From positions 901 to 22,058 of the forward strand of contig DQIG01000348.1 of NCBI GenBank assembly GCA_003525885.1: a DNA stretch of 21,158 nt, written 5' to 3'. The notes under the pieces were generated by a model that worked only from the letters and a program-made list of their open reading frames with translations, was not told the DNA's origin and did not search any database. Made by a program: the position numbers and the translations under genes. The stretch comes from Stenotrophomonas sp. GTDB taxonomy: Bacteria; Pseudomonadota; Gammaproteobacteria; Xanthomonadales; Xanthomonadaceae. Shown here piece by piece: positions 1 through 7,140 of this stretch. The stretch's first letter is position 1, and every line of letters begins with the position of its first letter.

Positions 1-1636
1 GCAGGCGCAGCAGCCGGTCCAGCGCGTCCAGCGCGCCGCCCTCCAGCTCGATCCACGGTGCGACACCAGCCAGGTCCGCCTCGCTGCCGGTGGCATGGCC
101 CAGTACCAGGCGGTCCAGTGCGAACTGCCAGGTGTAGGCGTCGTCGGCCGGTGCCTGGTGCTGGTTGCGGTGCTTCGCATCCAGGCCCCATCGTGCACCG
201 GCCTGCTGCAGCCAGCCATGCAGGCGATCGAAGTCCACCGCCTCCAGTCCGGCCGCTTCGGCCAGCGGCGCACTGGCCAGCAGGTCCAGCACTTCATTCA
301 AGCCAAAGCGCGAGACCGGCAGGCCCAGCAGATGCACGAACACATCGGCCAGCGGCTCGCCCGCCAGCGGACTGCTGTCGGCCAGCGCATAGGGGATGTG
401 CTCGTCCTCACCCCCACGGCCGCCGAACACCGCTTCCAGATACGGCACATAGGGATCGATGTCCGGTGCAAGCACCGCGATCTCACGCGCCTGCAGCGGC
501 GGGTCGAAGCGCGGGTCCTGCAGCAGGCTGCGCAGCTGGTCGTGCAGTACCTGCAGCTCGCGCAGCCGGGTATGGCAGGCATGCACCTGCAGGCTGGGGT
601 CGTCGCTGCGCAGCCCGTCGCGCAGCTCGCCCGAGGGCAACGCGCGGCGATGGAACAGATCGCGCTGCAGGCGGTGCAGCAGGCTGTCGGACAGTCCCCC
701 TTCGGCCAGGGTCGGCCGCGTGTCGTCCTCCGGGTCGGAATAGGCCGCGATCTCGCCGGCTGGATGCACCACCTCGTAGCTGCCCAGCACCGCCATGAAA
801 TCGCGCCCCGCCGCGCCCCAGGCTTCCAGCAGCCGGTTCTCGCCCGCAGCTTCACCGAAGGGGTCCGGTGCACCGCTGCGCAGGCGCTCGGCCAGGGTCT
901 GCAGGTCGCCCCAGTACGACTGCACGGGGGTGGGCATGTAGAAGTGCAGCTCGCCCACCCGCGCCTGGGTGGCCATCACCCGCAGCACGTCGGGCGAGAT
1001 GTTGAGCGTCGCGAACGCGGAGATGCGCGGCGGCAGGCCCTGTGGCAACGGCTGGCCGGCGCCCTCGAAACGATCCAGATACGCCTGGATGCGGCGCGCG
1101 CGGTAATCGTGGCCACCGGCGATGGTGCGCCACAGGATCGCCTGCGGATCGGCCGGGTCGGCGCCGGCCTCCCAGCGCAGCAGCCAGTCGCGGCGCCAGG
1201 CCTGGTACTTCTCGAACACCGATGCCAGTTCACCGGCCAGTGCCCACGGCTTCAGCGCGTCGCCGCCGGCAAGATAGGACTGCAGCGCGCGCATCGGTGG
1301 CTGTGCCAGCAGGGCCGGGTCGCGCAGTGCCTGGTACAGCTTCCAATGCAGGCCGGCCGCGTCCAGGTCGTCGCGTTCACCCGGCACATTGGCGTTGAGC
1401 GCACGGGCAACGAACTCGCCCGGGGTCAGGAACTCAAGGTTGGCGGCCACGCCATATTCGGCAGCGAGTGTCGCTTGCAGCCAACGCCGCATCGCCACCT
1501 GCGGGATCAGCACCACTTCCGGCGCCAGCAACGGCTGGCCCGGAACCGGCGCACGCACGTTGCGCGCCAGCAGCGCGGCCAGCACGTCCAGGGAGTTGGA
1601 ATGGTAGAGGCGGAAATCGCTGCCCGGGTCACTCAT
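1..1636 (-). CDS. recC: RecC, exodeoxyribonuclease V gamma subunit (partial, N-terminal half)
   Basis: This minus-strand frame stays open from the start codon to the left edge, so about 545 N-terminal residues of a protein usually near 1,100 are present. RecC is the subunit of the RecBCD helicase-nuclease that splits the duplex and recognises Chi during double-strand break repair. The translation opens MSDPGSDFRLYHSNSLDVLA and continues with PEVVLIPQVAMRRWLQ and GVAANLEFLTPGEF, which match the canonical RecC N-terminus (the VLVQSPGMAQWLQ and GIAANIDFPLP regions of E. coli). Further in are GENRLLEAWGAAGRDF and LQVHACHTRLRELQVLHDQL, both typical of RecC. As expected for this inactivated helicase fold, I see no Walker A motif. 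Two ATGs are adjacent (1639 and 1636) and neither has a clear ribosome binding site; 1636 is a choice. recB and recD would be expected beyond position 1. It is transcribed divergently from mlaF. Confidence 0.95.
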   Translation of the reverse strand, partial: MSDPGSDFRLYHSNSLDVLAALLARNVRAPVPGQPLLAPEVVLIPQVAMRRWLQATLAAEYGVAANLEFLTPGEFVARALNANVPGERDDLDAAGLHWKLYQALRDPALLAQPPMRALQSYLAGGDALKPWALAGELASVFEKYQAWRRDWLLRWEAGADPADPQAILWRTIAGGHDYRARRIQAYLDRFEGAGQPLPQGLPPRISAFATLNISPDVLRVMATQARVGELHFYMPTPVQSYWGDLQTLAERLRSGAPDPFGEAAGENRLLEAWGAAGRDFMAVLGSYEVVHPAGEIAAYSDPEDDTRPTLAEGGLSDSLLHRLQRDLFHRRALPSGELRDGLRSDDPSLQVHACHTRLRELQVLHDQLRSLLQDPRFDPPLQAREIAVLAPDIDPYVPYLEAVFGGRGGEDEHIPYALADSSPLAGEPLADVFVHLLGLPVSRFGLNEVLDLLASAPLAEAAGLEAVDFDRLHGWLQQAGARWGLDAKHRNQHQAPADDAYTWQFALDRLVLGHATGSEADLAGVAPWIELEGGALDALDRLLRL

Positions 1637-1694
1637 CATGCACAGTGTGCAGCACGGCAGGCAGTATTCAATGGTCAGCCCATCGCCGGTACGG

Positions 1695-1725
1695 ATTGTT
1701 CCGGGCTGCCGGCCGATTGTCCCGG
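1695..1725. repeat. Tandem ATTGTYCCGG half-sites upstream of mlaF
   Basis: In the 180-bp region between recC and mlaF, ATTGTTCCGG (1695-1704) is followed by ATTGTCCCGG (1716-1725). The two copies are 21 bp apart start to start, about two helical turns, so a protein could bind both on one face of the helix. This geometry resembles an operator, but the copies are short and may be chance in GC-rich DNA. I could not identify a convincing sigma-70 promoter for either flanking gene. Confidence 0.25.
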
Positions 1726-1819
1726 CCTGGCAGGGGTCTTGCCGTGCCACAATACTGCACCGTCCAGTCTGCTTATGTTCAGCCGACGGGCCCGATCCTT
1801 CGATGTCTAAAAAACGTTA

Positions 1820-2617
1820 ATGGTGCCCATGTCGGCTTCCACCTCCAGTCTGGTGCAGTTATCCAACGTCCGCATCGACCGGAGCGGGCGCACGATCCTG
1901 CGTGACGTGTCGCTGCAGGTGCCCAAGGGCAGCATCACGGCCGTGCTGGGTCCGTCCGGCAGCGGCAAGTCGACCCTGCTGGCGGCACTGACCGGCGAAC
2001 TGCGTCCGGTCGCCGGCGAGGTCACCCTGTTCGGCAAGCCGATTCCGCATGACAGCGGCGCGCTGCTGGAAATGCGCAAGAGCGTGGGTGTACTGCTGCA
2101 GGGCAACGGCCTGCTGACCGATCTGACCGTGGCCGAAAACGTCGCGCTGCCACTGCGCACGCATACCCGCCTGCCGACCGCCGTGCTGCGCCGGCTGGTG
2201 GAAATGAAGCTGCATGCGGTGGGCCTGCTGGCCGCTGCCGATGCCTGGCCGCGCGAACTGTCCGGCGGCATGGCGCGCCGCGTCGCGCTGGCCCGCGCGC
2301 TGGCGCTGGATCCGCCGCTGATGATCTACGACGAGCCGCTGACCGGGCTGGACCCGATCGCCTCGGGGGTGATCATGAGCCTGATCCAGCGCCTCAACCA
2401 CAGCCTGGGCCTGACCAGCATCATCGTCAGCCACCACGTGCACGAGACCCTGCCGATCTGCGACCAGGTGATCGCCATTGCCAATGGCGGCATCGTGTTC
2501 CAGGGCACGCCCGAGGCGCTGCAGTCCAGCCAGGACCCGCTGCTGCGGCAGTTCCTGCACGGCCAGCCCGATGGCCCCATTCCGTTCGATGCCGCGCCGC
2601 GCGCGAGGGTCGCCTGA
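1820..2617 (+). CDS. mlaF: MlaF, ATP-binding protein of phospholipid ABC transporter
   Basis: ATPase of the MlaFEDB complex, which powers lipid exchange between the periplasmic carrier MlaC and the inner membrane to keep the outer membrane asymmetric. The 265-residue protein has all ABC motifs: Walker A GPSGSGKST (44-52), Q-loop Q94 in VLLQGNGLL, signature LSGGM (147-151), Walker B LMIYDE (167-172) and H-loop H205 in IIVSHH. The LLQGNGLLTDLTV stretch is typical of the MlaF/Ttg2A branch. ATGs lie at 1820 and 1829 (MSASTS); neither has a good ribosome binding site, so the start is uncertain by three codons. The stop overlaps the mlaE start by one base (TGATG at 2615-2619), which implies translational coupling. 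It is the first gene of the mla operon. Confidence 0.95.
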   Translation: MVPMSASTSSLVQLSNVRIDRSGRTILRDVSLQVPKGSITAVLGPSGSGKSTLLAALTGELRPVAGEVTLFGKPIPHDSGALLEMRKSVGVLLQGNGLLTDLTVAENVALPLRTHTRLPTAVLRRLVEMKLHAVGLLAAADAWPRELSGGMARRVALARALALDPPLMIYDEPLTGLDPIASGVIMSLIQRLNHSLGLTSIIVSHHVHETLPICDQVIAIANGGIVFQGTPEALQSSQDPLLRQFLHGQPDGPIPFDAAPRARVA

Positions 2618-3366
2618 TGCCGTTCGTCCAAGCCACCCGCTCGCTGGGCCGCGCTGGCCTGTTCTCGCTGACCGTGCTGCGTGGTTCGCTGCCGACCCGT
2701 GATTTCCTGGCCGAGCTGACCCGCGAGATCTACAAGATCGGCGCCCGCTCGCTGCCGATCATCGCCGTCGGTGGTGCTTTCGTCGGCCTGGTGCTGACCC
2801 TGCAGGGCTATCGCACGCTGACCACCTTCGGTGCGGCGGACGCGCTGTCGACCCTGCTCGGCCTGTCGCTGTACCGCGAGCTGGCGCCGGTACTGACCGC
2901 GCTGCTGTTCATCGGCCGCGCCGGCAGCTCGATTGCCGCCGAACTGGGGCTGATGCGCGCCACCGACCAGATCAAGGCACTGGAGCTGATGGCGATCGAC
3001 CCGGTGGCCAAGGCCGTCGCGCCGCGCTTCTGGGCGGCGGTGCTGACCGTGCCGCTGCTGACCGGCATCTTCTGCTCGCTGGCGATCAGTGCCAGCTACT
3101 TCGAAGCGGTGCACGTGCTGGGCCTGGACAATGGCGTGTTCTGGTCGGCGCTGCGCAACAGCGTCGATTTCTGGGATGACTTCGGCGTGGCGATGCTGAA
3201 GTCGGCGATCTTCGGCGGCACCGCCGCGCTGGTCGCCGCCTACGTTGGTTTCCACGCCGAGCCGACCATCGAGGGCACCTCGGTGGCGACCACCCGTGCG
3301 GTGGTCAACGCCTCGCTGCTGGTGCTGATGTTCAACTTCGTGCTGTCGGCAATGTTGTTCACCTAA
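2617..3366 (+). CDS. mlaE: MlaE, permease of phospholipid ABC transporter
   Basis: Inner-membrane permease of the Mla transporter (MlaE/Ttg2B permease family), 249 residues against about 260 in E. coli. Visible family features are the amphipathic N-terminus, RSLPIIAVGGAFVGLVLTLQ in the first core membrane segment, YRELAPVLTALLFIGRAGSS, and the EL-MRATDQIKALELMAIDP loop that couples MlaE to the ATPase. The last hydrophobic segment is ASLLVLMFNFVLSAMLF. Its start overlaps the mlaF stop, so the permease and ATPase are probably made in matched amounts. A 59-bp gap to mlaD follows, the largest inside this operon. Confidence 0.95.
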   Translation: MPFVQATRSLGRAGLFSLTVLRGSLPTRDFLAELTREIYKIGARSLPIIAVGGAFVGLVLTLQGYRTLTTFGAADALSTLLGLSLYRELAPVLTALLFIGRAGSSIAAELGLMRATDQIKALELMAIDPVAKAVAPRFWAAVLTVPLLTGIFCSLAISASYFEAVHVLGLDNGVFWSALRNSVDFWDDFGVAMLKSAIFGGTAALVAAYVGFHAEPTIEGTSVATTRAVVNASLLVLMFNFVLSAMLFT

Positions 3367-3425
3367 CCCCTCCACCGGCGGTGCGCAGGCGCGCGCGGCC
3401 ACTACGACTCGATCAGGTAATCCAC

Positions 3426-3950
3426 ATGGCCATCCGCGGTCCCAGACTCGAATTCTCTGTCGGCGCATTCCTGCTGCTGGCCCTGGCCTCGCTGATGGTG
3501 CTGGCCGTGGCCTCGACCAACCAGCGCTGGAGCTGGGGCAGCCAGGGCTACGAGCTGAAGGCGCGCTTCTCCCAGGTCGGCCAGCTGCGCAAGCAGGCGC
3601 CGGTGAAGATCGGCGGCGTCACCGTCGGCCAGGTCGCCTCGATCGACCTGGATCCGGTGAAGTTCGAATCCATCGTGACCCTGCGCATGGACAGCAAGGT
3701 CAAGGACCTGCCGGCGGACACCTCGGCCGGCATCTTCACCAGTGGTTTGCTCGGCGAGAGCTATATCGGTCTGCAGCCGGGCGGTGACCCGGACGTGCTG
3801 AAGGCCGGTGACGAGATCGTCTTCACCCAGCCGGCGGTTGACCTGATCCAGCTGGTCGGCAAGTACATGTTCAGTGGCGGCGCCGGTGGCGGCGCAGGCC
3901 AGAAGCCCAACGATGGCGCCCAGGCGCCTGCAACGGAACCGCAACCATGA
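3426..3950 (+). CDS. mlaD: MlaD, MCE-domain substrate-binding protein
   Basis: Single-pass inner-membrane protein with a periplasmic MCE domain; family members form a hexameric ring on MlaE through which phospholipid passes. The 174-residue product has a membrane anchor at about residues 8-30 (VGAFLLLALASLMVLAVAS). The MCE domain follows at about 38-118, with LKARFSQVGQLRKQAPVKIG, the VTVGQV turn and SGLLGESYIGLQPGG. The C-terminal helix QPAVDLIQLVGKYMF would line the central channel. I chose the ATG at 3426 because AGGTAA lies seven bases upstream and the protein then begins just before the anchor; an earlier in-frame ATG at 3381 would add 15 unrelated arginine-rich residues. The gene ends in a Gly/Ala-rich tail and its stop overlaps the mlaC start (ATGA). 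Confidence 0.93.
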   Translation: MAIRGPRLEFSVGAFLLLALASLMVLAVASTNQRWSWGSQGYELKARFSQVGQLRKQAPVKIGGVTVGQVASIDLDPVKFESIVTLRMDSKVKDLPADTSAGIFTSGLLGESYIGLQPGGDPDVLKAGDEIVFTQPAVDLIQLVGKYMFSGGAGGGAGQKPNDGAQAPATEPQP

Positions 3951-4609
3951 AGATGAAACTGATCCCGGCCCTGCTCGCCTCGACGTTGCTGCTGGCCACG
4001 CCGTTCCTCGCCCAGGCCCAGGCCGCCGCCCCCGCCGCAGCCGCGACGCAGGGCCAGGCCGGCAAGGTGGTGATCGATGCCAGCACGCGCATCCTCACCA
4101 CGCTGCAGCAGCGCCGGAGCGAGTTCAGCAGCAACCCGGCCAGCCTGCGCAACTACATCGACAGCGAATTGAACCGCACCTTCGACCGCGACTATGCGGC
4201 ACGCCTGGTACTGGGCCCGCACGCCCGCGGCGCCTCGGATGCCGACATCAAGCTGTTCGCCGATGCCATGGCCGACAGCCTGATGCAGCGCTACGGTTCG
4301 ACCCTGCTCAACATCCAGGGCAAGCCGAGCTTCCGCCTGAAGGGTGAAAGCCCGCTGCCGGGCAACCGCGGCGTGCGCGTGAGCACCGAACTGGTACGCG
4401 CCGGCAGCGAACCGACGCCCGTCGAGTACTGGATGCGCAACGTGAACGGCCAGTGGAAGATCTTCGACGTCAACATCGAAGGCATCTCCTACGTGCAGAC
4501 CTTCCGCAACCAGTTCGATACCCCGCTGCGCCAGAAGGGCATCAAGCAGGTGGCCAGCGAACTGCACAGCGGCAGCATGCAGGCCGGGCCCGCGGGCAAT
4601 GGCAAGTAA
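3947..4609 (+). CDS. mlaC: MlaC, periplasmic phospholipid carrier
   Basis: Soluble periplasmic shuttle that carries phospholipid between MlaA in the outer membrane and MlaFEDB in the inner membrane (MlaC/Ttg2D family). The 220-residue precursor has a clear Sec signal peptide, MKMKLIPALLASTLLLATPF, with probable cleavage after AQA near residue 26. Family features include VVIDASTRILTTLQQRR, the RDYAARLVLGPHAR region, FADAMADSLMQRYGSTLL and the C-terminal NGQWKIFDVNIEGISYVQTFRNQF strand-helix. Its ATG overlaps the mlaD stop by four bases, and its own end overlaps mlaB by 11 bases, so the whole cluster is tightly coupled. Confidence 0.94.
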   Translation: MKMKLIPALLASTLLLATPFLAQAQAAAPAAAATQGQAGKVVIDASTRILTTLQQRRSEFSSNPASLRNYIDSELNRTFDRDYAARLVLGPHARGASDADIKLFADAMADSLMQRYGSTLLNIQGKPSFRLKGESPLPGNRGVRVSTELVRAGSEPTPVEYWMRNVNGQWKIFDVNIEGISYVQTFRNQFDTPLRQKGIKQVASELHSGSMQAGPAGNGK

Positions 4610-4910
4610 CGCACTGGCGCTGCTGGAAGGCGACACCCTGCGCCTGCGCGGGGTGCTTGACCGTGCCGCGGTGATCGCACTGTGGCCACAGCTGCAGGCC
4701 CTGCCGGCCCAGCTGGCACGGCTGGAGCTGGGCGAGGTCGAGCGCGTGGACAGCGCCGGCCTGGCCCTGCTGGCCGAACTGGCCGCCCGTGCACGCAAGG
4801 CAGGCCATGCACTGGCCATTTCCGGCGCACCGGCCGGCTACAACGAGCTGAGCGCAGCCTACCGGCTGTCGCCCGACCTGGATTTCAACGCTACTTCTGC
4901 TGCGAGCTGA
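4599..4910 (+). CDS. mlaB: MlaB, STAS-domain subunit of the Mla transporter
   Basis: Small cytoplasmic STAS-domain protein (103 residues) that in E. coli binds MlaF and supports its ATPase activity. The STAS signature is visible as LELGEVERVDSAGLALLAEL (about 42-61). The residue at the key phosphorylatable position is Ser52, in line with Thr52 of E. coli MlaB. It starts inside the last 11 bases of mlaC and is followed after one base by mlaA. Short STAS proteins are weakly conserved, so the assignment rests on the motif and operon position together. Confidence 0.88.
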   Translation: MASNALALLEGDTLRLRGVLDRAAVIALWPQLQALPAQLARLELGEVERVDSAGLALLAELAARARKAGHALAISGAPAGYNELSAAYRLSPDLDFNATSAAS

Positions 4911-4911
4911 C

Positions 4912-5928
4912 ATGAACGTCGTGCGCACTTTCCCCCTGATCCTCCTGGCCACCGCCCTGACCGCCTGTGCCGGCAAGCCCGCGCGCAGCGATGCACCGGT
5001 CGCCAGCACCGTGGTTGCGCCCAGCCCTGCTGCCGAAGTGCCGGCCGCAACGGCCGATACCGGTGTGGTCGACGCTGCTCCGGTCCCCCCCGTGGCCAAT
5101 CCTGCGGCGCCCGCCGCTTCGTCGCCGACGGCTGCGCCGCAGGGCGCGGAGGCCGGCGTACCGAAGACCGCAGCGTCCACCGCCGCCGGCGGTGACGATG
5201 ACTTCGACGCCCTGTATGGCGGCACCGGCAACACCGGCAGCGCGGCGGCCTACGATCCGTGGGAACCGTTCAACCGCAAGGTGCACAGGTTCAACAATGC
5301 GGTCGACCGCGGCGTGGCCCGCCCGCTGGCCACCGCCTACACCCATGTGGTGCCGCGCTTCGCGCGTACCGGCGTCAGCAACTTCTTCAGCAACCTGCGT
5401 GCGCCGGTCACCATCACCAACCAGCTGCTGCAGGGTCGCGGTGCCGATGCGTGGGACAGCCTCGGCCGCTTCCTGATGAACAGCACGCTGGGCATCGGTG
5501 GCCTGTTCGATCCGGCCAGCAAGGCGATGGTGCCGCGTCGCAATGAAGACTTCGGCCAGACTCTGGGTGCCTGGGGCTGGCGTCGTTCGCGCTACGTGGA
5601 ACTGCCGTTCTTCGGCCCACGTACCGTGCGCGATGTGTTCGGCCTGGCCGGTGACATCCCGTTGTCGCCGATGCGCCGCATCGAGGAAGACAAGATCCGC
5701 ATCGGCCTGCAGGGCCTGCAGCTGGTCGACACCCGCGCACAGCTGCTGGCGATCGACGATCTGCGCGACACCGCAGTGGACGAATATGCCCTGGTTCGCG
5801 ATGCGTGGATGCAGCGCCGCAACTACCAGATCGAGAACGATCTGCGCAGCAAGCGCGACCGCGGCCACGACGATGCGAATTCGCCGATCCCGGTCGATGC
5901 GATGCCGATGCCGCAGTGGACCCACTGA
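4912..5928 (+). CDS. mlaA: MlaA (VacJ), outer-membrane lipoprotein with long Pro/Ala linker
   Basis: Outer-membrane lipoprotein that removes mislocalised phospholipid from the outer leaflet and passes it to MlaC. The 338-residue precursor has a lipoprotein signal with lipobox LTAC (Cys19). Residues about 20-110 are a low-complexity Ala/Pro/Thr-rich linker. The MlaA domain starts at DPWEPFNRKVHRFN (115 onwards) and includes VSNFFSNLRAPVTITNQLLQ, LMNSTLGIGGLFDPAS, NEDFGQTLGAWG and LPFFGPRTVRDVFG, all classic VacJ signatures. E. coli MlaA is about 250 residues, so the extra length here is mostly the linker. Unlike in E. coli, where mlaA is at another locus, the gene closes the mlaFEDCB operon, one base after mlaB. 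A strong terminator follows. Confidence 0.95.
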   Translation: MNVVRTFPLILLATALTACAGKPARSDAPVASTVVAPSPAAEVPAATADTGVVDAAPVPPVANPAAPAASSPTAAPQGAEAGVPKTAASTAAGGDDDFDALYGGTGNTGSAAAYDPWEPFNRKVHRFNNAVDRGVARPLATAYTHVVPRFARTGVSNFFSNLRAPVTITNQLLQGRGADAWDSLGRFLMNSTLGIGGLFDPASKAMVPRRNEDFGQTLGAWGWRRSRYVELPFFGPRTVRDVFGLAGDIPLSPMRRIEEDKIRIGLQGLQLVDTRAQLLAIDDLRDTAVDEYALVRDAWMQRRNYQIENDLRSKRDRGHDDANSPIPVDAMPMPQWTH

Positions 5929-5947
5929 GGCCGCGCATCGAAGCATG

Positions 5948-5976
5948 AAAAACCCCGCCTCGGCGGGGTTTTTCTT
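5948..5976. terminator. Bidirectional rho-independent terminator between mlaA and gpx
   Basis: A perfect stem CCCCGCC (5953-5959) / GGCGGGG (5962-5968) is flanked by five As on the left and five Ts on the right. It therefore reads as an intrinsic terminator on both strands and serves the converging mlaA and glutathione peroxidase genes. Confidence 0.9.
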
Positions 5977-5981
5977 TTCCG

Positions 5982-6004
5982 GTAGGGGCCAACCTGGGTT
6001 GGCA
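5982..6004 (+). repeat. SMAG/REP unit (GTAG head, GCCAACC stem)
   Basis: A 23-nt unit starting with GTAG at 5982, followed by the stem GCCAACC (5988-5994) / GGTTGGC (5997-6003). It has the same length and head as the other GTAG units in this window but a different stem sequence, so it would be a separate subfamily. It lies just beyond the terminator, between converging genes. Confidence 0.7.
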
Positions 6005-6012
6005 CGCTTTCC

Positions 6013-6558
6013 TCAGGCCGCCAGCGCCGTCTCGATGGCCTCGCGCAGGCGTGCGTCGTCGGCGGCCACATCCGGCGCAAAGCGTGCGACGACCTTGCCG
6101 TCGCGGCCGACCAGGAACTTCTCGAAGTTCCACAGCACCGCCGGTGCCGGATGGATCGGGATCTCCTTGCTGGCCAGGCGCTCGCGCAGCGGGCCTTCAC
6201 CGATCGACTGCGGCTGCGCGGCGGTCAGCTGCTGGTACAGCGGGTGGGTGTCCTCGCCAGCCACGCTGATCTTGGAGAACATCGGGAAACTGACATCGTA
6301 GGTGAGCTGGCAGAACTGCTGGATCTCGGCCTCGCTGCCCGGCTCCTGACCCAGGAAGTTGTTGGCGGGGAAGCCCAGCACTTCCAGGCCCTGTGCATGC
6401 TTTTCTGCATACAGCGCCTGCAGGCCTTCGTACTGCGGGGTCAGGCCGCACTTGGAGGCAACGTTGACCAGCAGCAGCACCTTGCCCTGGTAGTCGGCAA
6501 GCGAGGACGGCTGGCCGTCGATGGTGGTGAGGGAAATATCCTGGATCGGGGTGCTCAC
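6013..6558 (-). CDS. Glutathione peroxidase family protein (BtuE-like thiol peroxidase)
   Basis: Thiol peroxidase of 181 residues that reduces hydroperoxides; bacterial members usually use thioredoxin. The catalytic Cys37 is in NVASKCGLTPQY. Cys83 in QFCQLTYDVSFPMF aligns with the resolving cysteine of yeast Gpx3. WNF (Trp143, Asn144) supplies the conserved Trp/Asn pair. The usual FPCNQF motif reads FPANNF here (64-68), so the Cys is Ala65 and the catalytic-tetrad Gln is Asn67. The start is a GTG at 6558 with GGAG about eight bases upstream, giving an N-terminus (STPIQDISLTTIDGQ) that fits the family; upstream codons run into a repeat. It is transcribed away from an inverted SMAG pair and faces mlaA. 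Confidence 0.93.
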   Translation of the reverse strand: MSTPIQDISLTTIDGQPSSLADYQGKVLLLVNVASKCGLTPQYEGLQALYAEKHAQGLEVLGFPANNFLGQEPGSEAEIQQFCQLTYDVSFPMFSKISVAGEDTHPLYQQLTAAQPQSIGEGPLRERLASKEIPIHPAPAVLWNFEKFLVGRDGKVVARFAPDVAADDARLREAIETALAA

Positions 6559-6615
6559 GCGGGGGCTCCGGCTACGGCGGGGAATGGCCCACCAGCATAG
6601 CGCCGCGCGATGCCG

Positions 6616-6693
6616 GTAGTGCCGGCCGCTGGCCGGCAATCGTGCGACCGTTCCCAGGGGTTCATGCGCCTGCCGGCCAGCGGCCGGCACTAC
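6616..6693. repeat. Inverted pair of SMAG/REP units
   Basis: Two perfect inverted 23-nt copies: 6616-6638 on the plus strand and 6671-6693 on the minus strand. Each has a GTAG head and a GCCGGCC / GGCCGGC stem. The GTAG ends face outward and 32 bp separate the units. The dimer fills most of the gap between the cysteine-rich lipoprotein gene (its stop is two bases away) and the peroxidase gene, where it could stabilise the upstream mRNA end or reduce readthrough. The same unit recurs at 16276-16346 and 21143. Confidence 0.85.
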
Positions 6694-6695
6694 GA

Positions 6696-7079
6696 TCAAT
6701 CCACGCAGATCGTGCCCTGCGCCTTGCCGTCGTCGATACGCTGGCGGCAACCGAAGTTCTGGCGGGCATCACGCTGGCAGGTACCGGACGCCACAGCACC
6801 GGGCGCCACCTCGCCCGCAGCCAGGCACTGGCCCGTGCAGTCGCTCTTGCCGCTGCAGGCCTTGCCGGCGTCGGCATAGGGAATCACGCACTGCTCGCGC
6901 TGCAGCCGGCCGAGCCGCTGCAGGGTGCCACCAGCGGCCTGGCAGTCGACGTCACGTGCTTCGCGGTAGGCCTCGCTGGCTTCGGGTGTCGGGGCGACCG
7001 TGTCAGCGACCGGAGGCGCGCTGCTGCATGCGCCCAGCAACGCGGCCAGGACAAGAACGGCACAGGAGCGCAAGCGCAT
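6696..7079 (-). CDS. Small cysteine-rich lipoprotein of unknown function
   Basis: A 127-residue protein whose family I do not recognise. It begins MRLRSCAVLVLAALLGACSS, a lipoprotein signal peptide with lipobox LGAC (Cys18). After a short Pro/Thr linker, the mature domain (about 40-127) holds eight cysteines, at 46, 64, 75, 81, 85, 101, 111 and 125, an even number that suggests four disulfides in a compact periplasmic domain. The segment ACSGKSDCTGQC resembles the Cys-spaced loops of small secreted disulfide-rich proteins. The ATG at 7079 is preferred over earlier in-frame ATGs because it places the signal peptide at the N-terminus. It lies 61 bp downstream of rmuC on the same strand and may be co-transcribed with it. 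Confidence 0.8.
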   Translation of the reverse strand: MRLRSCAVLVLAALLGACSSAPPVADTVAPTPEASEAYREARDVDCQAAGGTLQRLGRLQREQCVIPYADAGKACSGKSDCTGQCLAAGEVAPGAVASGTCQRDARQNFGCRQRIDDGKAQGTICVD

Positions 7080-7140
7080 GTGGATACCCGCCACGAATAC
7101 AGGGCGCCCAGCATAACCAGGCGCAGGTGCAGAGGAAGTG

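Noticed and set aside
1739..1779. Sigma-70 promoter for mlaF using TTGCCG and TATGTT
   Set aside because: The spacing is about 29 bp, far from 17; no alternative pair with proper spacing was found.
95..1810. 571-codon plus-strand open frame
   Set aside because: It runs antisense to recC, whose frame carries clear family motifs; the predicted protein is Gln/Arg/His-rich without family motifs, a usual artefact of GC-rich codon use on the opposite strand.
3381..3425. Upstream ATG for mlaD
   Set aside because: Adds 15 Arg-rich residues and has no ribosome binding site, while the ATG at 3426 has AGGTAA at good spacing and starts just before the membrane anchor.
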